Positions 43,875 through 56,591 of a stretch of DNA of 64,000 nucleotides are shown in pieces. A model generated the notes under the pieces. It was given only the letters and a program-made list of their open reading frames with translations, was not told the origin of the DNA and ran no database searches. Origin of the DNA: Adiantum capillus-veneris (taxonomy: Eukaryota > Streptophyta > Polypodiopsida > Polypodiales > Pteridaceae); contig CM043956.1 of NCBI GenBank assembly GCA_014529385.2, forward strand, positions 61,842,620 to 61,906,619, in the 5' to 3' direction. Every line of letters begins with the position of its first letter. Position 1 is the first letter of the stretch. The translations under genes were made by a program, and so were the position numbers.

Positions 43875-46800
43875 GAGATACATGCCAATGATGGAAGCAT
43901 CAAATAAACCAGCGCCAGTACCGGCTACAATGTGGTAAAGCAACCAAAGTGAGTATTACCCTTCGGAGCAACAAAATGTGAGAGAAACACATGGAGTGGT
44001 GAGGCCGGTACAACCTCCACCTCCTGGTTTTCAGTCGAAAGAAAGAAGGTATGAAATGGACGAAAGGACATTGCGATTCATTGCAAATAACGGCTTATCT
44101 AGGTCAAATCTTGCTTATAGCCAAGAGGAAATGCTAAAAGAATCTCCTCAACCAGAGATAGATTGTCACAAAAGTCGTGACAACCACTTGGTCAAACAAT
44201 GTCCTCATACGGAGATCACTGAAGTAAATGCCTATTGTCTTGAGTATGGCATCACTCACTTGATCCCCGATTGCCCGAAAAAACCAAACCAAATCAGGAA
44301 AATCACGACAAATGTATCAGGGATTGTTCAGCTCCCTAGTAGCTCAGAAAATGAAAATGTTGTACCAGTTCAAGTGGTTACGAGAGCACAAGCACAAAAG
44401 AAAGCTGATGAGAATCCAGAGACAAAGAACATGGAAAGTGACACGAGTCCAAAGACAGATAATGGACCAAAGACAGACGCACCTAGTCAGAAAACTAAGA
44501 GCAAACGCAATAGTTGGAAAGCTAGAAAGACTAGGATGAAAGCACGCAAAGAACGAGAGCAAAAATCCCTAGCTGAGAAGCTTACCGAAGCTGAGGAGAA
44601 GATAAAACAACATGAGGAAAAGGAGGCACCTTCTCTTACACAGATGGTTAAAACTCTATAAGAACCAACCACAGATGAGAAACTGAGAAGTGCTAGTTCA
44701 GGAGGATCTGTGTTGGCAGAAAAGGTTAATGAGACATTAGATGCCCTCGTGAAAGCCTATGATGGGAGGCTCAAAAACAACCAAACCCAAGAACAGAGGT
44801 GGATGACATATCCCTATGCGGAATTAGAAAAGCAAAGGTTGGAAATGTGTAGGAAAATGATTCAAACAGCCCAAGCTTTACTAGAACCACCAGTTGCAAA
44901 ACCTGAGGATGTGATCCGTGTCATGTCTACACAAGCAATCCCACCAAACCAGGAACTAAAAGAGCCAAATTCTGGTCATGAGCACAGACTAAAACTCAAA
45001 GACCCAGCATTAGAACCAAGGATAGTACTGAATACCACGGATAACTCTTCCGAGGGATTTCACCAAGCTATACCTGAGGATTGTAAAGAGATAGATGGTC
45101 TTGACGAATTGTGGAAACAAGTCAGAGAGGCCAATGAAGCCGATGACCTAAGAAGATGAGTAGACAAGACTGGTGATGAACGAGGAGTGTTTCTACCACC
45201 AATAGAGGAATTTGAGACTGGATCTCAAATGAATCTAAACGTGAGATCGTGTTGGGGCGACAAAGGATCTGTACAATCTATGGATAGTCAACCCCATTCG
45301 CTAAGAACACTACCATCCTACATGGGAGAGTACGAGACCAAGTCAGATGTGGTTGCAGTCCCATCACAGAGACTGTCTCCCAACAAGGCCATCGATTCAA
45401 AGGGGCTAGTAGATATTATATCTACCCCAGTCACCTGTACAATAGTGTTAGCCGAGTTGCTCAGAATAAGACCAAACATGTGGGCTAATGTGGGTAAATG
45501 TCTAGATAAATTTGGTGTAAAAACCCCAATGACTCAAATCGAGGAAGGCATCAAAGACCTTGAAATGCCTCAACTAAATACTAGGCCAGTGCCATTAAAC
45601 AAGGTAGGTGAGTATTACGAGGGAGAAGATGGAAACACCACCCTTCCTGTGGAATTCAATGGTGTACAAACCATGGCAATCCTTGACAGTGGAGCTGGTG
45701 TGGCCATTGCAACCAAAGAGGTTTGGAAAAAATGGGGAAAACCTGCCTTGAGATCCACACGAATGACCCTGCAGCTTGCAGACGGACACAAGGAAAAGCC
45801 CATAGGACTGCTAGAAAAAGTAATTGTTACTTCTTGTGGCATTGAATATGAACACACTTTTACTGTTGTTGACTTTGGCAAGAAGAACAACTATGAAATC
45901 ATTCTGGGAAGACCATTCATGCGACAATTGAAAATGGTCCAAGATTGGGGTCATGACCATATATACCTGAGACATATGGAAACCATAACAAAGGTAAACT
46001 TGAGGGACCATAGCTATAGGGATGTGACGAGAACACCGGTTGAGGAGTTTGATTTCGCCACAGTTGCAGGATCAGAACCTCCAGCTTGGTTAGCTAAGCC
46101 TAAAGAACTGTGGATGTGTGGAGCTTCACAATGTGGTAGCTTGAAACGTGAGGAATGTATCCTAGAGCTAGCTATGGAGGATAGGGACTATATCCCAGAA
46201 CCATTTCCTAAAGAAGAGTTAGAGCCTTTTGGATGGGAACACATCTTGGCTACTCTGGACGTGTGCGTCGTGGAGGATGCTCCCACAACAAAGTTTTGTA
46301 ATGAAAATGGCTATGATGTCGTTCCTTATTTTGCAGTGAGTGTAATCCAGGAAAACGAAGAAATCCAGACATTAACAAGCTCTCGAAATAAGGAGCAAAC
46401 AAAGAAATGTGGAGAATCAAAAGATGAAGAAGACGACGAGTTCTATGACTCTGTAGAACAATTCGAGCTTCAAGAAGATCAACGACCCGGGAATCAATGT
46501 CATCGCTACATGAATAAAGTGCATCAAAAGTGGATTCCAAAGTCCTCCAAGAAACTACCACCCACGAGCAAACAGACAGTAACTTTCCAATACCAGCCAA
46601 AAAATCAAGGGAAAGTACAAGAAGTCAACCTTGCTGAGGATAGTAGCGATAGTGATGAATCTTACGACATCCCCTATCATCAACTCAGGCCATCACTATC
46701 ACCAACCCCTTCAACAACAACCATGACAGATCAAAAGAACAGGACAACAAGTCAAAGCCAAAAAGCTCGACAAATCTGGATACCAAAAAGCCAGATCGGC

Positions 46801-47277
46801 AAAAAACAGATATGGATCAAGAAGACAAAGATCTCTAATGACAAATCACAAGATCCAACACCAAAACAAAAACAAGGAAAGCGTGCACGAACGAGTAAGA
46901 ATATCACAAAGTCGCAAGCTTTCACAACTCAGGTTTGGGCTCCAAAGAAGTTGATTCATACACAAAAAAATCAAGAATTCATTTGGATTCCAAAACAACC
47001 ACAGTATCAACTTTCAAAGCCTGAATCCCGTCACCAACCAAGCGTACAAGGGCTGAAGCAAAGACCATTGTTGACTCACACAACAAAAAGGTGGATCCCA
47101 AAGAAGTCTCTTCAAACACAAACGAAGCACGGGCAAGTATGGGTTCCCAAACGAGAGCCAGCAACAAAACAGCCAATAATCGCAAAGAAATGGGTCCCAA
47201 AGAAGAACAACAAAACTGTTGTCAGTGCATCGCCGCTTGAATTCTTACAATTCTTCCTACGATTACAGTACAGTTAG
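43875..47277 (+). pseudogene. Element B gag C-part, retropepsin and W-PK tail
   Basis: One reading frame runs from 43,978 to 47,277 with only two stops (TAA at 44,659, TGA at 45,157). Order: two knuckle-like motifs CHKSRDNHLVKQC and CLEYGITHLIPDC, both C-x2-(not C)-x3-H-x4-C; a Lys/Glu coiled stretch (KARKEREQKSLAEKLTEAEE); aspartic protease with AILDSGAGVAIATKEVW and IILGRPFMRQLKMV; an acidic region; then a basic tail with eight W motifs (WIPKSS, IWIPKSQIG, IWIKK, VWAPKK, IWIPKQ, RWIPKK, VWVPKRE, KWVPKK). Where RT would follow the protease in a normal gypsy element there is only this tail. Confidence 0.85.
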
Positions 47278-48820
47278 AAGAGAGCAAGTCGCTTCAATCA
47301 AGCAACGATACAGGAGCTTCAAAGACCATTACATTGCTTAGAATAGGAAGCCTCGCCAACAAATGCCAATAAGCAAATTGCTTATACCCACATCTTGCAC
47401 AACATAAATCTTTTCCATGCATTGAATGTGTATGCATAATAGGGCTACATTACAAGGCCTGCATAGGCACAACTTTTAATTGCCCAAGCACAACACATAC
47501 CCTTTGCGATACCCTGTCGTAAAGGATGACTCCAAATAGGAAGGGGGGAGGCATTTTGAATGCAAACCTAACATTATGACTATTAGAGGGCAATGTTTTG
47601 TGAGATGCATTGAATTTTTGCGTTTTATTGTGATAATTTTTTGACGAAATTTAGAGTATATGCCCTCATAATAGTGTTACAGAGGAGTATGGGGACAAAA
47701 TCCATATATGAGCCCCTAGGGACATGTGTATAGTGTACATAGCATTTAGATTTCTATTTGAATGATTTTTATTTTGTTAAGTTGTTTTAAGATTTTCTTT
47801 GTTTATTATTAAGAAAAAAGAAAAAAGAAAAAAGAAAATCCATAGTCCACATGAAGAAAAGACTGACGAGAGGCATGAGCACTACAAAGAGAAGAAGGTA
47901 CAGGAAAACGATGAAACTTCACGACGTATGTTTCAGCAGCCACTACAAAAGCCGAAGAACTTGTCACAAAGCAGTGTAAACTTCCAACCGACAAGTCATA
48001 CAAGTCAGAGTCGAGTAGCTAAGCCACAAAATGAGTGAGGTGTTAGTCCCAAAGCTTCAAGTAATATTCTCTGTGGTCTAAGTGTCTTAGCTATTCTAGG
48101 TACTGCTCAAGCTGGAAGAGTTGAGCATATTTACGTTGTGTCGCTCATGCTGGTATATGTGAGCAAAAGAGTCGAAGTCTAAGTACTTACGTCTGGTGAA
48201 GTGAAGGAGAAGGTCCAAAAGACACTCACGTACTGAGCACTGTGAGATACGAGTGGAGAAACTTCTACATCGAAAACCCTTCTTGGAAAAGTGGAATCTA
48301 TTGAGACATCTTTTGATGTCACATGTGCTACATTTATTCCTCGGAGCACCCATCATCTCCTTCTTTCACATTGCATGCTTTTGTTGACAAATTTCTCGTA
48401 TGCATATAGAGTGTTCCATAATTGGCACTTGCATTAGGCACTCTTTCCGTGTTTCACCCAAGCACTCACCTTTCATGAACATGTACTTCACATTCAACTG
48501 CTCAACTCCAATAAGAGAGTATACCAAAGGCATTTTTTTCCCACCGGGTTTTCCCCTTTGGTCATCCAGGTTTTAGACCCTAATCTAAAGACACATATCA
48601 CCATCCTCTTGTACATATTCCTTCTACATCAACAACAAGGAAATGCTACTCAAATCAATTGACAAATGAATTGGAGCACCAATTTCAGATCATAGCATAC
48701 TTCTCCTCAATGGCGAGTCGAAGAATGGCCTACAATGACAAAGCTGCAGACAACACTAACAACAAAATAACTCAGGAACAAAGAAGTCCCCAATGAAGAA
48801 GAGCAGACATAAGTGTAATC
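47278..48820 (+). other. Non-coding 3' interior of element B
   Basis: No supported ORF. The last part (48,010-48,630) is homologous to element A, and the join in A where the 15.4-kb transposon inserted corresponds to about 48,333-48,345. A short AAAAAAG repeat lies near 47,813-47,838. Confidence 0.7.
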
Positions 48821-49150
48821 AGAGGATCACAAATTCTACAGATTGTAGAAGTTGTTTGTGAGAATCACAAATACTCCGAATTCACAGATTTGCTGGAGCA
48901 AATGATGGATCGAGCTTTATCTATCCATGATGATAAGAGTCAAGTTAAACGACATTGGGTTCTTTTTGAATTAAGATCTGGCAGTAGACCTATAATGACA
49001 GAAACAGATGCTGCAGCTCGGAGCGTGAATGTGAAAGACATAAAGTTCGTCATCAATTATGATTTTCCTGAATCATGTGAAGACTATGTACATCGGATTG
49101 GACGAACAAGACAAGCTACTGCAAAGGCTATAGTCTATACTTTCTTTCCA
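48821..49150 (+). pseudogene. Captured DEAD-box RNA helicase fragment (C-terminal RecA domain)
   Basis: Reads [27 protein letters not shown], then [60 protein letters not shown] and [14 protein letters not shown]. These are motifs of the helicase C-terminal domain of DBP2/RH20-type plant proteins: SIHGDKSQ, TDVAARG (here TDAAARS), [17 protein letters not shown] (here GRTRQ). About 25 residues expected between MMD and ALSIH are missing. There is no intron, suggesting capture through RNA. It lies just before the B polypurine tract and is absent from element A. Altered motif residues and the missing N-terminal domain mean it is not an active helicase. Confidence 0.88.
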
Positions 49151-49220
49151 ACAACAAAAAGACAACAAAAACCACATCGCCATCGACAATCAGGTCATGT
49201 CGGGGACGACATGAACGCGG

Positions 49221-49230
49221 AAGGGGGGAA
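49221..49230 (+). promoter_or_regulatory. Polypurine tract of element B
   Basis: GGAAGGGGGGAA directly before the 3' LTR, preceded by GGGGACGACATGAACGC. Element A has the near-same arrangement (GGGACGACACGAGC, then GGAAGGGGGGAG). Confidence 0.88.
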
Positions 49231-50185
49231 TGTTGACCGTTGGGTCAACAACACAACATAAATCAAGTTTCGTACCAAAGTCTTATCTTTTGCGAGTTAT
49301 GAAATGCTGCGGATTATGGCTATAAACGTCATTTGTAATGAGTAGTTATTCTAGTTTCAGAAGCCGGGGTGCAATGGCACTTCCATATTGTAAATACAAA
49401 GCCATTTGACCCTTTCAACCCCATTTTTGGTTAAACCTAAGGTAACCTTAGTATATAAGGTACCTAAGTCATTTTGTAAGGAGACTTTTATCATAATCAA
49501 ACTTAGCGCTGCCGTCTACTGTGTGTGAGAGAGAAAGAGAGTGAGTGTGAGCTTCATCCTCCCGCTACGCCCGGCTCGCTCAACACATTGGAGATTCGAC
49601 TGCACCATTACGGTAGGCTCGAGGAGAGCTACGCGACAACGCCAAGCATTCCACGCGAGACGAAGCGCACACACCGACGCATCTACGAGCTATTTGTGGC
49701 CGTAAGTGTATCAAACGATGTCTGTTTTCTGCATGCTAGTAGTCTATAGAATCGTGGCGACATAAGCTACGCATAGGTACTCATAAATTTCAGTTTCGGG
49801 CACTTTCGAAATTTAGCTCTGTCATCCTACGCGTTTTCCGCAGACGGGTTTAGAGTGAGGGTTTTGAGTGTAGAAGCTTAGGGACAGGTGTATCCTAGTG
49901 AGGGGATGGTGTTCCTTAAGTTTCGTATGAATCTGGCATGATTAGGTGAGTTACCTTTTGTATGTGTGTATGTGGCTAGGTGGTGTAGTTGAGAGCAATG
50001 AGGTTCTTGATTGTGGTTTAGTTGGCCTTCCTGAGTGTTGTATGTGTAGGATGGTCTCAGCCTGACAAGCTTAAGATATTTCCTCCGTGTGCCTATTGTG
50101 TCATCTGTGTCCTCGATTGACATTATGTTGATCTAGGTAGTGTTTGCATGCACTTCATGGGTGTGTGAGTCTCCCCCGTCCAACA
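49231..50185 (+). repeat. 3' LTR of element B
   Basis: 955 bp, same length as the 5' LTR; half palindrome CATCCTACGCG at 49,823-49,833. Followed by TSD GTACC (50,186-50,190). Confidence 0.95.
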
Positions 50186-50631
50186 GTACCCAAGCATGAG
50201 GTGCTAAGAAGCTTAAAGTGGTTGTGGGAACCTTGCCCAAAGCTTGAAGTGATTTTTATGCTTAAATAACTAAGGTTTTTAAAATGTTAAATTCAAAGAT
50301 AAATTCTCAAGAGGCATGAAAGTCTATGCTTGATTGACTAAGGCTTCAAGTATTCCATTCAAAACAAATGACTTGAGGGGCATAAAAGACACGTGCTTGC
50401 TTGATTGATTAAGTCCTTGAAGTATTTTACTCAACCAAATGACTTAATAAGCACAAAAGACACATGCTCAAATGATCCTCCACATGTGGTCCTCATGATG
50501 TGTTTGAATGCTATTGGATAGGTTTTAAAGGGGTCCAATGAGAATTTAGATACATAAAAATAAATAATTAAGTTCTTTCTCTCAAAGAGGAAAAAGAGGA
50601 CACGTGTCCAAATGAAATAATAAAATAATGT

Positions 50632-50676
<45 letters not shown>

Positions 50677-50726
50677 GGAGAGAGGACCAAGCAGGAGGGG
50701 GGGGGAGGTATACTCTCGCGCGCGCG

Positions 50727-50761
<35 letters not shown>

Positions 50762-51427
50762 TCTCTCATTGTGTGGAGTGCAAAATGCAAGAGCTCCATC
50801 TCCTTCTCCAAGTTTGTTGAGAAGTGGAGAGCCTACACCAACACTCTTGGCTATGGAATGCAAATCCAACCAAGAGCCATGCTTCAATGCTTATCTTCAT
50901 TTCTATGCTATTATTCTATGCTAAGCAAGAAGAGTGATGATAAGTTATGAACTATTTCTTTCTTCTATGGAATGTTTCTTCTTCCTCTTCCCTACCTTCA
51001 TTCCCCGCTAGCTCTCTCCACCTTCGAAGGTGTTTGAGGCCTTGGGATAGTTAATGCTTTTTGCAAAGTTTATGTTAAGCTCGTGATGCATGAAGCTTTC
51101 CATCTTCATGGCGTCACTAAGGTCACAAGGAACACAAAGATTGTATTGTAACAAAGTTTCTCTTGATGGGAAAATCTATAATACAAACGCCTTTTGGAGG
51201 GGGGACCGGTCGGCTCCAAGTAAATCCGGTCCTCAACTATTGTCATGTTCTCTAATACTCTCTCTTTTGCAAAATTATTGTCCATGCCAAGTTAATTAAG
51301 TACTATGTTTATGTTGCTACCATCAATTAAGTTCACCCTTTATGTTCTCAAAGTGATTTCACAAAAAAGCTCACCTTAATTCTCATAATTCCGCTATTCT
51401 CAAAGTTCATAGGCCATTCCCATTACA
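50186..51427 (+). repeat. 5' LTR of element C, second part
   Basis: Continues the LTR broken at 32,307 and aligns with 56,990-57,999. Contains a composite run of (GT)n, (GA)n, G-tract, (CG)n and (CA)n at about 50,630-50,760. Ends CATTACA at 51,427. Confidence 0.9.
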
Positions 51428-51445
51428 TTGGTATCAGAGCATATG
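51428..51445 (+). promoter_or_regulatory. Primer-binding site of element C (tRNA-iMet)
   Basis: TTGGTATCAGAGCATATG directly after the 5' LTR, as in gypsy D. Confidence 0.9.
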
Positions 51446-51841
51446 GTTTCTCTTTTCTTGCTTAAGAAGAGAGGTCCTTAAGTAGCGTATTAATGGTTGA
51501 TTTTGTTAATTATATTAAGGTAAGTGGGATTGGGATCTATTATCGGTTTTGTTGAGACCACTATGTGGGATATGGTGCACACCTTGAGAGTTTTGGTCTT
51601 AATAATGGGGTCTTTTTAGACTTGCCTATGGATTTACCATTATTGAGCCATAAGAAGTCCAAAAGGAGCTATCCCTCATCAATTTTTCTATGTTAGACCC
51701 ACCCCACTACTCTCTATAATTAACCAATTCGAGCCGTGGGTGTAGATACTTAAGTGCTTATTTCCAAAGGCTAAGCGGAGTAGCAACTAAGGTTTTGAAT
51801 TGCCAAAGAATACACTAAGTAAACACATAAGTATAATTAGT

Positions 51842-54800
51842 ATGGCTGACAATAACCAAGAGAGTAGAATGAACATTGATGTATTTGATTTTGCACATGA
51901 AGGGGCTAATGATGATGCCCCCATGTTTATCAATTATCTTGTTACTAGGTTGTATCAAGCTATGGGCAACCCTACTTTGCAAGACAAAGTTACTCAACAC
52001 CTTTGTGCTTATGGGATTTCCCTTCCTCTCCAAGAGGAGAGAGAGCTTAGGAGGCCTCTTGATGAGACCCCCAAAAGAAGACTCTCTCCCATAAGAGAGG
52101 AGGAATCCAAAGAATGAGAAAGAAGTGAATCCCTAAGTTCCTCTAAAGATGTGGCTCCATGAACACGGTGGTCTAGACTATTGCCAACTCCTCCCAAGAG
52201 GAAATGGTCAACTCATAGTCCTTCTCCTCGTCATTCCAAAAGGGAAGAGAGGAAACAAAGGAAGAAAAAGGCAAGAAAGAGGCCACCCTCTTCTCCTTCT
52301 TCTTCACCTTCCTCCTCTTCCAAAGAAAGCAATAGTTATTCTCCTAGAGAATACAAGAGGAGAGGACATTGCAAAACTTACCTTGCACGGCAAAGGCCCC
52401 AAAAGCTTAAGAAATTAAAGGGGGGAGGAAAGAGTATCTCTTTTCTCACCTATGATAGCACCTTTGGTGCCACCAAAAAAGTAATGGCCTTCATCCAACA
52501 ATTTGATGAGACCATTGTAAACAAGGGCTTCACGGAGTCCTCCAAGTTACACCATGTAACTATGCACTTCCAGAAATCTACTCGTCAATGGTGGGCTAGC
52601 CTTCATGGCAACGGCGAGACCCCAAAGACATGGAAAAATCTATGAGTTTCCATCATGAAGCAGTTACTTGCAAGCGATGCAAAGGACAAAGTGCTTACCA
52701 AATGGTGGAGTTTGAAGCTACTCTTCAACGAGTCTATCCACAAATATGTAGACAAGTTTTGGGGTTTACATCTCAAAGCTATAATATTTCAAAGGATAGA
52801 CTTTGTCAAACAAAAGCAACAATTTAGTGTGGTATTACGTGAATAAATGGCTGAGTATGTCAACTCACAACTGCCTAGCACTATGACCGAAGCCATCTAC
52901 CACACTATGGTTGCTTCAAGGATCAATTTCCAACAAGGGGTGAGAAGAAATTTCAAACCCATAAAAACAAGGATCAAAATGAATCTAAAGGGAAGAGCAA
53001 TGCTCAAAACTCTTCCTAAGGCAACAACCAGCACCAACAACAACAAGGCCAAGGAGAAAGGATCTTACAAAGGTTAAAAAAAAGCTCACTCCCAAAGAAT
53101 TAGAGGCCTTTCGTAAAGACCATAAATGCTTTAAGTGTGGGGAGAAAGGACATGGTTATTCCTCTCCTATGCTTGGGGAAAAGTAAGGGATCATGATGCC
53201 TTCATCTTGTTTGACCCTGGCTCTACTCACAACTTCATATCAACGGAGTTGGCCACCAAGTTGGGCATTCAAGCTTTTAAGATGGGAGATACTGTAACTG
53301 CTGACACAGCTTTCAAGGGATATCAAGCCTCCATTACTCCCTTGATTGGGAAGGTTAGGCTTCATGTACAAAGCTACGTCGACAAAGAAGAATTTTTTTA
53401 ATCTCTCCTCTCCAACATGAGGATGTTATCCTAGGGGCACCATGGTTCAATCGCATGGATGCCAACATGAAGTCCCCTGAAAGGAGAATCTATTTCACTT
53501 AGAGGAAAAAGAGCATGTACATAGATGCTAATGATTCAGGGAACACCATCCCTGGTAAATACGCTTGCTTTTGATAAGTCAATAAAAATCTCTATTTTTG
53601 CATATATGATTTTTGTTAGAGAATCTGTAGATGATTCTAATGTTTTCACAAGTATCAAATAAAAGGGAATCAAAAGGACTTAGAGTTGTCTAATTTCCTA
53701 AATGGATTCCAAGATGTTTTCATTGATGGCATCCCTAGTGAGCTACCTCCAAAACAAGGGAATGATGACCATGCAATAGAGCTTCTACTATGAAGCTCAC
53801 CTCCTAATAAACCTCCTTATTGAGTTTCACAAGCTCAACAAGAGGAGATCATGAGGCAAGTGCATGAATTGGTGGAAAAAGGGATGGTGAGACCTAGCTC
53901 CTCTCCATTTTGTTCACCAGTACTTTTAGTGCAAAATAAAGATGGCACATATCACATGTGTGTCGACCATAGAGCACTAAATAGGATCAATATTAAAAAA
54001 AGATTCACCGTGCTGTGGGTAGAAGATCTATTTGTAAGTTTTGGCTTGATAAATGCTCCAGCCGCATTCAAACTCACGATGGACAAAAATCTTCAGGCCA
54101 CTCAAATTCTCTTGAGGAGTACAAGTGACACCTCCAGGTAATCTTTCAAGTTGTGAGAGAGAATAAGATTTTTATTAAATAAAAGAAAATTGATTTTTTT
54201 TAACAAGAGATTCAATACTTAGATCACATTATCTCTCAAGATGGTATATGGATGAATTCATCAAAGTAGGAGGTAATAAAAGCATGGCCTAATCCAAGGA
54301 ATCTACATGAGCTAAGAAGCTTTATTGGTATGTGTGCATACTATAGACGCTTCATAGCAAAACTCTCTCAAATAGCAGGACCATTGCATGACTTAACATG
54401 GAAGAACATTAAGTACTCATAGACTACTAAAAAACAAAATGCTTTTGACAAGCTCAAAGAGAATCCTACCTCCCAACCAATCCTTATGATTCCGGATCTC
54501 TCAAAGCCATTTGAGATCCAATGTGATGCTTGTGGTGATTGCCTTGGAGCAGTTTTGCTTCAAGAAGGGCATGCCATAGCATACGAGAGCCGAAGGCTCA
54601 ATACCGAGGAACGGGTCTTGAGCATATACAAAAAAGAGCTTTGAGTTGCTATACATGCCCTAGACACATGGAAGTACTATCTCTTGGGGGCTCCATTCAT
54701 TCTAAGAATGGATCCCAAAGCCTAAAGAAATTCATGACCCAAACCAAGCTCTCCGACAAACAAATGAGGTAGAAAAATTTTCTTTCACAATTTTAATTTT

Positions 54801-56231
54801 ATATTTCTCACATTGAATCAAGTGGTCGATGCACTTTCACAATGGCCAAGGGTAAATGTGGTGTCTATAGCAACTCACAATGATATTTCTTTTATGATAG
54901 ATGAGTATGCTACTGACCAAGACTTTAAGCAGGTAATTACAGCCTTTGAATTAGGGAAGAGAAAAAGAACCATTTACCTGGAAGGATGGTTATCTTCCAA
55001 ATGGTAATAGCTAAGTTTTACTCACCCATACAATAAGAAAGTCATGTATGAATCCTATGCTTCTCCTTATATGGGGCAAAGAAGGATTCCATAATCTACT
55101 CTTCAAGGAGTAGAACTATATTTTTGTTGCTCTACCATGAAAAGTAAACATACAAGAGTATGTTTCAAAATGCACGGTGTACCAAAAATTGAAATTTGAT
55201 AGAGGGAAGCAAATTGGATTGTTTCAATCGACAGGCTTAGCAAGAAAACACACTCTATGCCTGTCAAAAAGACTATTAAGGCACATCAAACGGTAACCCT
55301 CTCTAGATCTCAAATTTTCAAGTATCATGGCTTGCCAACATCCATAGTGTCAGACAAAGATCCTAGACTGACCAGTAAGTAGCAAGTAGATTAAATTTCT
55401 CTTTTTGCCTATCATCCACAAACGAATGAACAAAATAACTAATCTAACGATTCTTGAATCTACTAAAAGCCTATGTCATGGAAGTAGATCAACGTTCTCA
55501 ATGAGAGAAGTACCTACCTCTTATAGAGTATGCATACAATGACATTGTACATACTTCTATGGGGAAAGCACCTTTCAAGGTTAAAGAGGGAAGATCCAAA
55601 AGTCCCCTACTACTTGAGGTATATGGGAAGATCTTCCCTGCTGATGAATATAGCCGAGACTTACAAGAATCTTTTCCAAAGAGTAAAAAGGGTTATATCC
55701 ATCTTACATCAAAGGCAAAAAGGGTTGTTGCTACTAAGCACAGAAGAGACTTAGCCTTTAAGAAAAATGATTGGGTCTTGCTAAATTTTCTCAAGGCTCA
55801 TCTAAGACATACTACGAGTAAGATTCTTACGAGCCACCAAGAGTATTATGCTAAACTAGCAAAAAGATACTATGGTCCTTTTTAAATTCTTAAGGCAATC
55901 AATGAAATGGCTTATCAATTAAAGTTTCCCAACCATTGGCTCATTCACAATGTTAACCATGTGAGCCTACCCAAGTCTTACAAAGGAGAGACACAAAAAG
56001 AACCAATATTGGAGGACCCGCTAGAGATCAAAGATCAAGAAGAGGTGTTGCAGTCCAAATCGATTCTTCGATACACAAAGACAAGGTACTAAGAAACGGT
56101 AAGATTATCCAAATTATGATATCTTATTAAGTTTAAGAATTATCTTTTTAAAGATTCTAGATGGATAAGGAACCTAGCTTAATTAAGGATAATATGAACC
56201 TTGTCAATGCTTACAATGCTACACTAGAGTA
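51842..56231 (+). pseudogene. Element C gag-pol, heavily decayed
   Basis: Begins MADNNQESRMNIDVFDFAHE (homologous to D). Pieces in several frames follow: gag core (TRQWWASLHGNGETPKTWK), zinc knuckle CFKCGEKGHGY, protease [14 protein letters not shown] fingers [20 protein letters not shown] with the palm active-site segment deleted before SFGLINAPAAF, RNase H remnants, integrase fragments (SDKDPRLTS-like) and a tail ending NLVNAYNATLE. Many stops, frameshifts and deletions. It shows the older state of the D family and helps to read D's damage. Confidence 0.9.
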
Positions 56232-56591
56232 AGCAAATGAAAACGCTTTTTAAATGAACAATGTTTTTATCTTATGAGACTCATTCTCTTTCTTTTATTG
56301 TGCACAAAATTTAAGAAGTATGCTTGCTTAAGATCATGTTTGTGGTGACGACGTCTCCCAAACACCAAGTAGAACTTGTCACTCTACTTTGGTAGTATGC
56401 CATATGGACTAAAGAGCAGACATGCTTGTGGCAGCTAAGTCTCCCAAGCACCAAATAGATTAGTCATCCATTTTAGAATGATGTCGTAGGGTAAAAAGGG
56501 ATCCTCTACCCACTAAGAGACATAGATTAATCTAGGCTTTATCTTCTCTACCTCATAGTCGAGGACGACTATGATTTCAAGAGAGAGGTAA

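Larger units (their letters stand above)
32308..50185 (+). mobile_element. Element B: large gag-protease LTR element lacking RT/integrase
   Basis: 17,878 bp, or about 11.4 kb without element E. It has two 955-bp LTRs, TSD GTACC, a PBS-like TTGGCACCGCTGTCGGGGA and a polypurine tract. Coding order is gag (35,984-37,363), zinc-knuckle region and retropepsin (43,978-46,000), and a W-PK repeat tail (46,500-47,277). RT, RNase H and integrase are absent, so it would need a helper. It has a 2.7-kb leader with a palindrome array and carries a host-derived helicase fragment before the 3' LTR. The PBS resembles that of Athila/Tat gypsy elements. Confidence 0.92.

Noticed and set aside
48821-49150. Host helicase gene
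   Set aside because: It lies inside an LTR element, lacks the N-terminal RecA domain and has altered motif residues.
50431-50887. Cys-Val or Ser-Leu repeat proteins
   Set aside because: Translations of GT, GA and CA microsatellites.
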